Source: DATDUW01 sp035290185
GTDB taxonomy: Bacteria > Patescibacteriota > Patescibacteriia > UBA9934 > GWF2-40-263
Direction of reading: 5' to 3'
Assembly: GCA_035290185.1 (NCBI GenBank)
Contig: DATDUW010000034.1
Location: 1 to 24,721 of the forward strand
Length of the DNA: 24,721 nucleotides
Of this stretch, positions 8,503 through 14,225 are shown piece by piece; the first letter of the stretch is position 1; each line of letters opens with the position of its first letter. The notes below the pieces were generated by a model, which had not been told where the DNA came from, searched no databases, and saw only the letters and a list, made by a program, of their open reading frames with translations. The translations under genes and the position numbers were made by a program.

Positions 8503-9539
8503 AGAAATTCCTTGTGAAGCAAGATCTCCCTGGTGTGCGCCATAAATTTTTTTCCAACTTCCACATTGATGTCTGGAAACCAGCGCGGAAAAATCTGGAC
8601 GATCCCTGTCCAACCCAACACCAACGGAAGCGCCTTACGCAGTTCCTTGTCTCCAGATCTTTCTTGATATGCCTGCAGCCAGGTTTCCGTCAAATCGCGA
8701 AAATACCGATTGCCCGTCAGATGATAAAACCAGAGATACTGGGCCATGAACCACCCGACGTCTATTGCCGGGTCACCCCACGGAATCCTAGAAAAATCGA
8801 TAATGAACAGGGTTTTATCTTCCCGAAAAAAAATGTTGGCTCCCCAAAAATCCCCATGAAGCGCCGTGAGGCGGTCTGACCTGCCCATCCAGGCTTTCAT
8901 GTTCTCAAACATGAGACCAATCATCTCCTTTTGACCCTCCAGATCAAGCACTTCATTGTCCGCAGGAAAATCGGAAAGGACGGTCAGAGTCAGTTCGGGA
9001 TTGCCGATCACACTTCTTAAGCCATCATTATAGACAGCAACGCATTGACGATCGTCCTTTGACGGATGTCGCACGGAATGAATTTTGACAAGGGCGTCCG
9101 CGATCGATGCAATTTGAGATCGGTCCTCATCGTCTACAGCCTTCTTTTCAAGATTTTTTTCTAACAACGAGGAGTAGCTTGTCCCCGTGCCGCCGAACTC
9201 CTGCAAGTGAAAAACTCTTGTCTCTTCCGTGACGTCTGGCAGGATCGCGGCATCCGTGCCGTTCAGGACAATCACCCCCACGGATGCAGGAATGTTGCCG
9301 GCCCGGCGTCCCATGCCGTTGCTCGCCAGCAGCGACGCTATCTGCCGCTCGGGAAACTCAAAACCGAGGTCGTGAGACTTGATATATTTTAGGAAGAAAA
9401 ACCTACCATCATCCGTAGTAAGTCTAAACCCATCCGAATGATACCCGCTGCCGATTTTTTCGATGCTGGTAAAAACGACCCGTCTGGCCATTCGTTTGGA
9501 AACGACGTCCGCGATGACATCCAGATCGATCTCGTGCAT
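8490..9539 (-). CDS. APH/choline-kinase-family small-molecule kinase
   Basis: This is a 349-residue protein kinase-like fold enzyme of the aminoglycoside phosphotransferase (APH)/choline kinase family. Visible marks are an N-lobe with a likely ATP-binding Lys in FFFLKYI (K51), the Brenner catalytic motif LHGDFWGAN (about 227-235, D230 and N235), and the metal-binding IIDFSRIPWGDPAID (about 246-260, D248), which is typical of APH-like kinases. It should transfer a phosphate from ATP to a small hydroxyl-bearing molecule; nothing shows an antibiotic target and housekeeping substrates are as likely. I chose the ATG at 9539. The frame is open to 9812, but that extension would run through the whole DUF4870-like gene and is not homologous sequence. 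It starts 20 bp after that gene and overlaps the phosphatase gene by 13 bp, so a kinase and a phosphatase are made together. Confidence 0.8.
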   Translation of the reverse strand: MHEIDLDVIADVVSKRMARRVVFTSIEKIGSGYHSDGFRLTTDDGRFFFLKYIKSHDLGFEFPERQIASLLASNGMGRRAGNIPASVGVIVLNGTDAAILPDVTEETRVFHLQEFGGTGTSYSSLLEKNLEKKAVDDEDRSQIASIADALVKIHSVRHPSKDDRQCVAVYNDGLRSVIGNPELTLTVLSDFPADNEVLDLEGQKEMIGLMFENMKAWMGRSDRLTALHGDFWGANIFFREDKTLFIIDFSRIPWGDPAIDVGWFMAQYLWFYHLTGNRYFRDLTETWLQAYQERSGDKELRKALPLVLGWTGIVQIFPRWFPDINVEVGKKFMAHTREILLHKEFLWND

Positions 9540-9559
9540 AACAATGTCGGAAGAAAATC

Positions 9560-9895
9560 CTATCCCTTTAAATTTCTCGCGTACTTCCCTAACACCGGAA
9601 CCTCCCAGGCGTCCCCGTTCAGGGCATGGATGATTCCCATCACCACAAACGCAAGCAGAATCAAAGACCCAAGCACCCAGGCAATTTGACCGATAATCGG
9701 AACGATATTCCCAATCCAAAGGATGATCCAAACACCGAAGATAACCAATCCCTGTTTTCCATGAAATTGGGCGTAAGGGCTTGAACGTCTGACAAACAAC
9801 GGAATGAGGCAAAGAATACCAAGATAACCGACCGCAGCCATGGTTTTATTTTCCTCGACGTCTTTTTGGTCGAAAACCGTTTTCGAAGATTCCAT
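9560..9895 (-). CDS. DUF4870-like small membrane protein
   Basis: This protein of 111 residues has a polar N-terminus (about 19 residues) followed by three hydrophobic segments at about 20-35, 49-66 and 69-92. The pattern AAVGYLGILCLIPLF ... FHGKQGLVIFGVWIILW ... GIIHALNGDAWEVPVLGKYA matches the DUF4870/Tic20-like family of unknown function, which is common in bacteria and frequent in Patescibacteria. I take the ATG at 9895; the frame extends to 9940, but that part would overlap the promoter. It is the first gene after the groEL terminator and the extended -10 element at 9931-9939, and the APH-like kinase follows after 20 bp. The role is unknown, with membrane location certain from composition. 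Confidence 0.8.
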   Translation of the reverse strand: MESSKTVFDQKDVEENKTMAAVGYLGILCLIPLFVRRSSPYAQFHGKQGLVIFGVWIILWIGNIVPIIGQIAWVLGSLILLAFVVMGIIHALNGDAWEVPVLGKYARNLKG

Positions 9896-9930
9896 AGGGA
9901 GTAAAACGTTAAGAGAAATCCATCGTCTGT

Positions 9931-9939
9931 AGTATAGCA
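9931..9939 (-). promoter_or_regulatory. Extended -10 promoter of the DUF4870-kinase-phosphatase operon
   Basis: The minus strand reads TGCTATACT, an extended -10 (TGnTATAAT with one mismatch). No -35 is recognisable, since the position 17 bp upstream falls in the groEL terminator stem. Predicted start is near 9924, giving a leader of about 29 bases to the ATG at 9895. Its place directly after a terminator supports a new transcript here. Confidence 0.5.
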
Positions 9940-9948
9940 AACCTTCAA

Positions 9949-9987
9949 AAAGAAAGGAGGCCGGACAAAAACCAGCCTCCTTTCTTT
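9949..9987 (-). terminator. Intrinsic terminator of groES-groEL
   Basis: A perfect 13-bp inverted repeat (9949-9961 with 9975-9987, arm AAAGAAAGGAGGC) surrounds a 13-base loop. On the minus strand the stem ends in TTTCTTT and is followed by TT, giving a T-rich tail. It begins 13 bases after the groEL stop and should end the heat-shock transcript before the next operon. Confidence 0.85.
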
Positions 9988-10000
9988 CAACGTTTCTTCC

Positions 10001-11635
10001 TTAATACATGCCTCCCATACCCTCCCCACCACCATGGACATGTTCCGGCTCCTCTTTTTTCGGGACGTCGGCCACAGCCGCTTCAGAGGTTAAAATCATG
10101 ATCGCAACGGAAACCGCATTCTGCAAGGCCGAACGCGTCACTTTTGCCGGATCCACAATGCCGGCTTTGACAAGATCCTCGAACGCGTCCGTTTCGGCAT
10201 TATAACCAAAATTTCCGCTCTCGTTTCGGATACGTTCAACCACAACCGAGCCGTCCTTGCCCGCGTTGGCCGCGATTTGCCGCATCGGTTCCTCAAGCGC
10301 TCGGCGCAGGATCTCCACGCCCACGCGCTCCTCACCCTCAACCTTTACCCCATCGAGCGCCTGGCTGGCACGAATAAAAGCAACACCGCCTCCTGGAACA
10401 ATCCCTTCTTCGACCGCGGCTTTGGTCGCAGCCACAGCATCTTCAATGCGGTGTTTCTTTTCCTTCATTTCCGTTTCGGTTGCAGCCCCTACTTTGATGA
10501 CACCCACACCGCCCGCGAGCTTGGCTAACCGCTCCTGTAATTTTTCTTTCTCAAAATCAGAATCGGTTTGTTCAATCAATTTCTTAATGGAAGCAACGCG
10601 ATTCTGGATTGCCTCTTTGGTTCCATGACCCTCGACGATCGTGGTGTGTTCCTTGTCGGAAACCACCTTGCGTGCGTGTCCAAGATCAGAAAGCTCGGCA
10701 CTTTCCAATTTAAGCCCAACCTCCTCGGTGATGACCCGACCGCCGGTTAGAATCGCAAGGTCCTCAAGCATAGCCTTGCGGCGATCGCCGAATGCCGGAG
10801 CCTTAATGGCAAGCGTGTGGAATGTTCCACGCAGCTTATTGACTACCAGAGTCGCAAGAGCCTGTCCGTCGACATCTTCGGCAAGAATAACCAATTCCTT
10901 GTGGCCAGTCTGCGCCACTTTTTCAAGGATAGGCAGCAGGTCTTCCACGGAACTAATCTTCTTATCAGTGATAAGAATCGATACATCATGATATTCGGCT
11001 TCCATCCGATCGGGATTCGTGATCATGTAGGGTGAAAGGTAACCCTTATCAAATTGCATCCCTTCTACCACCTCGACCTCAACACCGAATGACTGTGATT
11101 CTTCAACCGTCACTACACCGCTCTCACCCACTTTTAGCATGGCCTCTGCAATCTTCTTTCCGATATCGCGATCATTGGCCGAGATGGATGCCACCTGCTC
11201 GATCTCCGCACCCTTAATCGGCGTTGCAATTTTTTCCTTTACCTCTGCTATAACGGCCTCTAAAGCCTTTTCAAGCCCACGACGAAGACACTGGGGATTG
11301 GCTCCAGCTGTTACATTACGCAAACCCTCTGTCACAAGGGCTTGGGCCAGCACGGTCGCGGTTGTGGTCCCATCGCCAGCCACGTCGCCCGTCTTGGAAG
11401 CTGCTTCCTTTACAAGTTCTGCTCCAAGATTCTCAAATTTGTCCTCGAGTTCAATTTCCTTGGCAACGGTTACGCCGTCCTTGGTCACGGTGGGTGCGCC
11501 GAAACTCCGATCTAAAATGACGTTGCGGCCACGCGGCCCCAGGGTCACTTTCACAGCGTTGGTGAGCTTGTCCACGCCGCGCTTAAGGGCCTGACGCAAG
11601 GAATCGCTGTAAATAATTTGTTTGGGGTTTGCCAT
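10001..11635 (-). CDS. groL: 60-kDa chaperonin GroEL
   Basis: This is the ATP-dependent folding chamber that forms double seven-membered rings with the GroES lid in the cytoplasm. Its 544 residues are the usual length. Family marks include VTLGPRGRNV (near residue 30), the ATP-binding GDGTTTATVLA (near 87-97), the PTVTKDGVTVAKEI segment, the apical domain and the VPGGGVAF motif near 412. The C-terminus ends in the flexible Gly/Met tail (GGGEGMGGMY) that lies inside the cavity. It starts 12 bp after groES and the pair shares the CIRCE-controlled promoter upstream of groES. The strong terminator at 9949-9987 closes the transcript. GroEL is not universal in Patescibacteria, so its presence is mildly informative. 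Confidence 0.99.
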   Translation of the reverse strand: MANPKQIIYSDSLRQALKRGVDKLTNAVKVTLGPRGRNVILDRSFGAPTVTKDGVTVAKEIELEDKFENLGAELVKEAASKTGDVAGDGTTTATVLAQALVTEGLRNVTAGANPQCLRRGLEKALEAVIAEVKEKIATPIKGAEIEQVASISANDRDIGKKIAEAMLKVGESGVVTVEESQSFGVEVEVVEGMQFDKGYLSPYMITNPDRMEAEYHDVSILITDKKISSVEDLLPILEKVAQTGHKELVILAEDVDGQALATLVVNKLRGTFHTLAIKAPAFGDRRKAMLEDLAILTGGRVITEEVGLKLESAELSDLGHARKVVSDKEHTTIVEGHGTKEAIQNRVASIKKLIEQTDSDFEKEKLQERLAKLAGGVGVIKVGAATETEMKEKKHRIEDAVAATKAAVEEGIVPGGGVAFIRASQALDGVKVEGEERVGVEILRRALEEPMRQIAANAGKDGSVVVERIRNESGNFGYNAETDAFEDLVKAGIVDPAKVTRSALQNAVSVAIMILTSEAAVADVPKKEEPEHVHGGGEGMGGMY

Positions 11636-11647
11636 AGTCGTAAAAAA

Positions 11648-11935
11648 TTATTCAATAACGGCGATAATATCATCCATCCGAATAACGAGATGTTCTTCAC
11701 CCTCTACCTTCACTTCATCCGGAGCGTACTTTTTAAAAACAACCACCTGACCAACCGTCACATCCATAGAGCAACGCTGACCATTTTCCAACACCTTGCC
11801 AGGACCCACAGCCACCACTTCTCCCTGTTCAGGACGATCCTTGTCTACGGTAGCTGGAAGGATGATACCGCCTTTGGTTTCCTCCTCCTTTTTGGCCTTG
11901 ACGATGACATGGTCACCCATTGGCTTGAGTTTCAT
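11648..11935 (-). CDS. groS: 10-kDa co-chaperonin GroES
   Basis: GroES caps the GroEL ring. The chosen start gives 95 residues beginning MKLKPMGDHVIVK, the usual GroES beginning. The mobile loop EEETKGGIILPATVDKDRPEQG and the C-terminal VIRMDDIIAVIE are typical. An ATG at 11968 would add 11 residues (MDVQRVKAKPF); neither start has a clear ribosome site, so I prefer the one that fits the family. The gene lies 12 bp before groEL, with the promoter and CIRCE element about 115-175 bp upstream of the start. Confidence 0.96.
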   Translation of the reverse strand: MKLKPMGDHVIVKAKKEEETKGGIILPATVDKDRPEQGEVVAVGPGKVLENGQRCSMDVTVGQVVVFKKYAPDEVKVEGEEHLVIRMDDIIAVIE

Positions 11936-12049
11936 AAAGGGTTTTGCTTTCACTCTTTGCACATCCATCGAAAAAGACGACGGATGCCAAACAAAGAGGA
12001 AAGATCGAACAAAAATAAAGAATAAAAGACGTCGAAAAAAAAGTGACCG

Positions 12050-12076
12050 TTAGCAGTCTAAGATAGAGAGTGCTAA
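12050..12076 (-). promoter_or_regulatory. CIRCE operator (HrcA binding site)
   Basis: On the minus strand an inverted repeat reads TTAGCACTC, nine spacer bases, then GACTGCTAA. The consensus is TTAGCACTC-N9-GAGTGCTAA, so the first arm is perfect and the second has a single mismatch. It lies just downstream of the groES -10 element, overlapping the expected transcription start, where bound HrcA would block transcription. In the known system heat inactivates HrcA, whose refolding depends on GroEL. The hrcA gene is not in this window. Confidence 0.93.
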
Positions 12077-12083
12077 CAATGGT

Positions 12084-12112
12084 ATTCTAGATACAACCCT
12101 TGGGAGTGTCAA
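12084..12112 (-). promoter_or_regulatory. Sigma70-type promoter of groES-groEL
   Basis: The minus strand has a perfect -35 TTGACA (12112-12107), a 17-bp spacer and TAGAAT (12089-12084), one mismatch from the -10 consensus. The start would fall at about 12077, at the edge of the CIRCE element. The unit lies between the terminator of the upstream cassette and groES, so groESL is an independent transcription unit. Confidence 0.88.
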
Positions 12113-12137
12113 GATATCCCGCCAGATGTCTCCGTTA

Positions 12138-12169
12138 GAAAAATAAAAGGGTCACGGTGCACGTGGCCC
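12138..12169 (-). terminator. Intrinsic terminator of the three-gene unknown cassette
   Basis: On the minus strand GGGCCACG and CGTGACCC can pair over eight positions with one C-A mismatch around the loop TGCAC, followed directly by TTTTATTTTT. It starts 9 bases after the stop of the 111-residue ORF (TGA at 12181-12179) and isolates the cassette from groESL. Confidence 0.85.
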
Positions 12170-12178
12170 TAGGAAAGA

Positions 12179-12514
12179 TCAGATCGCCGTTGGAATGGCG
12201 TCCTCGGGCGGGACCCGAACCCACTGGTTCGCCACACCCTCAAACCACATGTCTCCATCCGCCAAACGGACAAAATGGCGGCCAATCAGCCCGGAAAGTC
12301 TTCTCACCTTTAAAGAATCGATGAGAACGTACATCACTGTCATCGACAGGGCGAATGTTTCTCCGCCAAGGGCAATGAAGCAAGGTCTTCCCTCTTCTTT
12401 TTTTCCAGAAGACCACAGGAGATCCACCCCTTTGACGTAGCTATCCAGTATGACCTTCTTTCTCTTTCCGCCCTTTTTCCCCTCCCCGTTGACCTCGAAC
12501 AAAAGCTTGGGCAT
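12179..12514 (-). CDS. Unrecognised 111-residue basic protein (third gene of cassette)
   Basis: I do not recognise this protein. It begins MPKLLFEVNG, has a very basic stretch (GEGKKGGKRKKV, about 11-22), then a mixed region that looks like a compact beta-rich fold (FIALGGETFALSMTVMYVLIDSLKV, then GRHFVRLADGDMWFEGVANQWVRVPPEDA). There is no signal peptide, and the one hydrophobic run (ALSMTVMYVLI) is short and more like a buried strand than a membrane helix. The start at 12514 is fixed by AGGAGG nine bases upstream (12524-12529); an ATG at 12547 would overlap the preceding gene and has no such site. It follows the 56-residue ORF by 16 bp and is followed by a terminator. The basic patch could bind nucleic acid or the acidic partner encoded upstream, but that is a guess. 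Confidence 0.7.
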   Translation of the reverse strand: MPKLLFEVNGEGKKGGKRKKVILDSYVKGVDLLWSSGKKEEGRPCFIALGGETFALSMTVMYVLIDSLKVRRLSGLIGRHFVRLADGDMWFEGVANQWVRVPPEDAIPTAI

Positions 12515-12530
12515 GGTGCCACTCCTCCTG

Positions 12531-12701
12531 TTAGACCTTTTCCCCATCGGTGACGGTCGGATCGTCCTGGTCGCCCCCCTCGTCTTCGATCAATACAGCC
12601 CCCAAATCCGTAATTACGGGGATCGGTATTTCCACGGTTTTACCTTCCGGATCCCATCCTTCGATCCCAGTCCCATCTCCACCCTTTACCTGGATACTCA
12701 T
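12531..12701 (-). CDS. Unrecognised 56-residue acidic protein (second gene of cassette)
   Basis: This is a small ORF of 56 residues beginning MSIQVKGGDGTGIEGW and ending in an Asp/Glu-rich tail (EDEGGDQDDPTVTDGEKV). It has no cysteine, no membrane segment and no motif I can name. What makes it credible is the ideal AGGAGG ribosome site six bases before the ATG at 12701 (12708-12713) and its tight place between two other cassette genes. The next gene's ribosome site starts right after its TAA. An ATG at 12734 in the same frame lacks a ribosome site. Confidence 0.6.
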   Translation of the reverse strand: MSIQVKGGDGTGIEGWDPEGKTVEIPIPVITDLGAVLIEDEGGDQDDPTVTDGEKV

Positions 12702-12873
12702 TGTCAGCCTCCTGTTTGTTACCAGCTTCCGCAACCTTCAAACACCTCCAGCAAAGGAACTATTTCAGAGCCTAAACCCCCAGGAAAAAATCGTCAAATT
12801 TCCTAAAAAATCCCTGAAAACGAAAGAGTACACCTGATGGGAGGGCGAGTATGCCCTTCCGTGTGGTGTGCTC

Positions 12874-12895
12874 GTCTGCCTATGAAATGGCAGAC
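12874..12895 (-). repeat. Perfect 7-bp inverted repeat spanning the stop of the 414-aa gene
   Basis: GTCTGCC, eight bases, GGCAGAC on the minus strand. The TAG stop (12882-12880) overlaps the loop and second arm. No T-run follows, so it is not a standard terminator; it might tune mRNA stability or read-through to the 56-aa gene, for which the 178-bp gap shows no other clear signal. Confidence 0.5.
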
Positions 12896-14124
12896 AGATA
12901 CCGGATGGACTCCGGGCGAACAAGGGCCGGAGCATGTCGGAACCGTTGCCGGCCTTTGTACAACCTTTTGTTATCGATCTCACCGGTATGAAAACTCCTA
13001 GCCCGTTTCCGGACCATCAGGATGTCCGCGATCACGAGGGACTGTTCCTCGTGCAGGTCATCCTGGTCCTTGAGCTTGCCGCGAACCACCAAGGATGATT
13101 CCGGCTCGATTTCTTCCCCATCTGTCTCGTTAAAAGAGGCAGCGTATTGGGGCCAGACCCTTTGGATGAAATCCCGAAACTCCGCCTCCTCTTCCCGCTC
13201 CTCCCTGAGCATGGCCCATTCCTCAGGAAGAATCTCGGGATCCTGCCAACGATCCCAGGCCTCATCGGGATCAACGTCGAACTCCTCCCACTCTCCCCAG
13301 CCCCAGTCACCGACCGGTTCAGGGTCAACGTACTGATCTTGAAGATCGGGAGGAAACAAGGGGATCAGGTCCTTCGACGGATAGAAATCGTCGGAAAAAA
13401 GAAAAATCATCTCCTCTCTTTCGATCTCTTCCTCGTCAACATCCTCCTCCGTGGCCCCCTCAAAAAAATCAGCCATAGCGTGATCCGTAGCCTCCTCATC
13501 GGACGACGAAAGCCAGTCCAACCCACGGAGCTGAATGGTCTCAACTCCGTGACGAGCCCACTGCGGCCCCCTCCAATTCCGAGTGGGGTCACAGGTCCCA
13601 CTGTGAATCTTAACATCCCTCCGACGGCGGAGGATGTCCGTGATCACGAGAAACTGTTTCTCATGCAGATCATCCACCGGATCCTCATCCACCCGGTCGA
13701 AGAGGTCGGGAAACTCCCACTCCTTGTCACACCAGTAGAGGTCTTCATCCTCCTCTCCCCAAACCCCCTCTTCCGCCACGAGACGGGCTTCCGCTGCCGC
13801 CTTGCGCGCCTCATACTCCTCCGAGGTTTTCTCCTTGAAGTCCTCGTACTTGGCATAGTAGGTGACAAACTGATCCTCAACCTGATCCGGTTTGCCGAGG
13901 GAGTCGAAATCAACATCTTCTTCGTAGTCCCCCTCTTCGATCACATACTCTTCCCTGAGGTCGGGAAGATTATCGATCAGGACATAGCCATCTTTCAACG
14001 GTCTGCCCTGAAACATGGAGTCGTCCTCCAACAGATCGGCCCCGTACAGGTCCTCGAGACTGAACCCATTGGAGTCTCCTGGGACGATCGTCCCGTTTTC
14101 ACGAAAAAACAGCTCGCTGGCCAT
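12880..14124 (-). CDS. Unrecognised 414-residue highly acidic protein with internal duplication (first gene of cassette)
   Basis: I do not recognise this protein. I count 114 Asp+Glu among 414 residues, with Trp-rich acidic patches (GDWGWGEWEEF near 272-282). Two segments of about 55 residues repeat, at about 151-205 and 355-412. Both begin DDLHE-x-Q-x-LVI-x-DIL, continue into an Arg/Lys-rich island, H-S/T-G, a later Arg-His pair and end near LS. These are the only strongly basic islands, so the protein alternates acidic and basic regions. There is no signal peptide or membrane helix, so it is probably cytoplasmic. The start at 14124 has GGGAGGAG five bases upstream, and the promoter at 14193-14221 leads into it. 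It heads a three-gene cassette. The second repeat loosely recalls the linker before the VWA domain of CobT-like proteins, but no VWA domain follows and I give this little weight. It could be a phage- or plasmid-derived protein. Confidence 0.75.
   Translation of the reverse strand: MASELFFRENGTIVPGDSNGFSLEDLYGADLLEDDSMFQGRPLKDGYVLIDNLPDLREEYVIEEGDYEEDVDFDSLGKPDQVEDQFVTYYAKYEDFKEKTSEEYEARKAAAEARLVAEEGVWGEEDEDLYWCDKEWEFPDLFDRVDEDPVDDLHEKQFLVITDILRRRRDVKIHSGTCDPTRNWRGPQWARHGVETIQLRGLDWLSSSDEEATDHAMADFFEGATEEDVDEEEIEREEMIFLFSDDFYPSKDLIPLFPPDLQDQYVDPEPVGDWGWGEWEEFDVDPDEAWDRWQDPEILPEEWAMLREEREEEAEFRDFIQRVWPQYAASFNETDGEEIEPESSLVVRGKLKDQDDLHEEQSLVIADILMVRKRARSFHTGEIDNKRLYKGRQRFRHAPALVRPESIRYLSAIS
13019..13063. 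repeat. Direct repeat copy B inside the 414-aa gene
   Basis: These 45 bases match 13631-13675 at 39 positions, and all six differences are transitions. The copies are exactly 612 bp (204 codons) apart, so they are in frame and encode the DDLHE...DIL segment of the second protein repeat. The DNA match stops sharply at the left (coding 3') side while protein similarity continues. Confidence 0.9.
13631..13675. repeat. Direct repeat copy A inside the 414-aa gene
   Basis: This is the partner of 13019-13063 (39 of 45 bases the same, same orientation). It encodes residues about 151-164 of the acidic protein. The unusually high DNA identity compared with the rest of the duplicated segment suggests a recent duplication or gene conversion. 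Confidence 0.9.
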
Positions 14125-14192
14125 TTTTTCTCCTCCCTCTTTATTTTTGTTGGTTAAAAAAATTCCCTTTTAAATGTTCAAAACTCGGATTA

Positions 14193-14221
14193 ATTTAACC
14201 ACAATTTGAGAAAATTGTCAA
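14193..14221 (-). promoter_or_regulatory. Sigma70-type promoter of the three-gene unknown cassette
   Basis: The minus strand has a perfect TTGACA (14221-14216), a 17-bp spacer and TTAAAT (14198-14193), preceded by TGG, which adds an extended -10. It sits in a strongly AT-rich gap of about 100 bp directly after the stop of the O-antigen-ligase-like gene. A start near 14186 would give a leader of about 60 bases ending in the GGGAGGAG ribosome site. Confidence 0.75.
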
Positions 14222-14225
14222 ATTT

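Noticed and set aside
8490..9539. Aminoglycoside resistance gene
   Set aside because: The fold is shared by many housekeeping kinases and no resistance-specific feature or mobile element is visible.
9540..9812. 91-residue N-terminal extension of the APH-like kinase
   Set aside because: It would run through most of the DUF4870-like gene in another frame and does not resemble a kinase N-lobe.
12874..12895. Terminator after the 414-aa gene
   Set aside because: The hairpin is perfect but short, covers the stop codon and has no T-run after it.
12880..14124. CobT-like VWA protein
   Set aside because: Only a short acidic-then-basic stretch recalls the segment before the VWA domain; no MIDAS (DxSxS) motif occurs in the protein or downstream.
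13147..14157. A 336-codon open frame on the plus strand
   Set aside because: It mirrors the acidic 414-aa gene; the GAG/GAC-rich coding strand gives a Leu/Ile/Val/Pro-rich shadow on the other strand. The minus-strand gene has the promoter and ribosome site.
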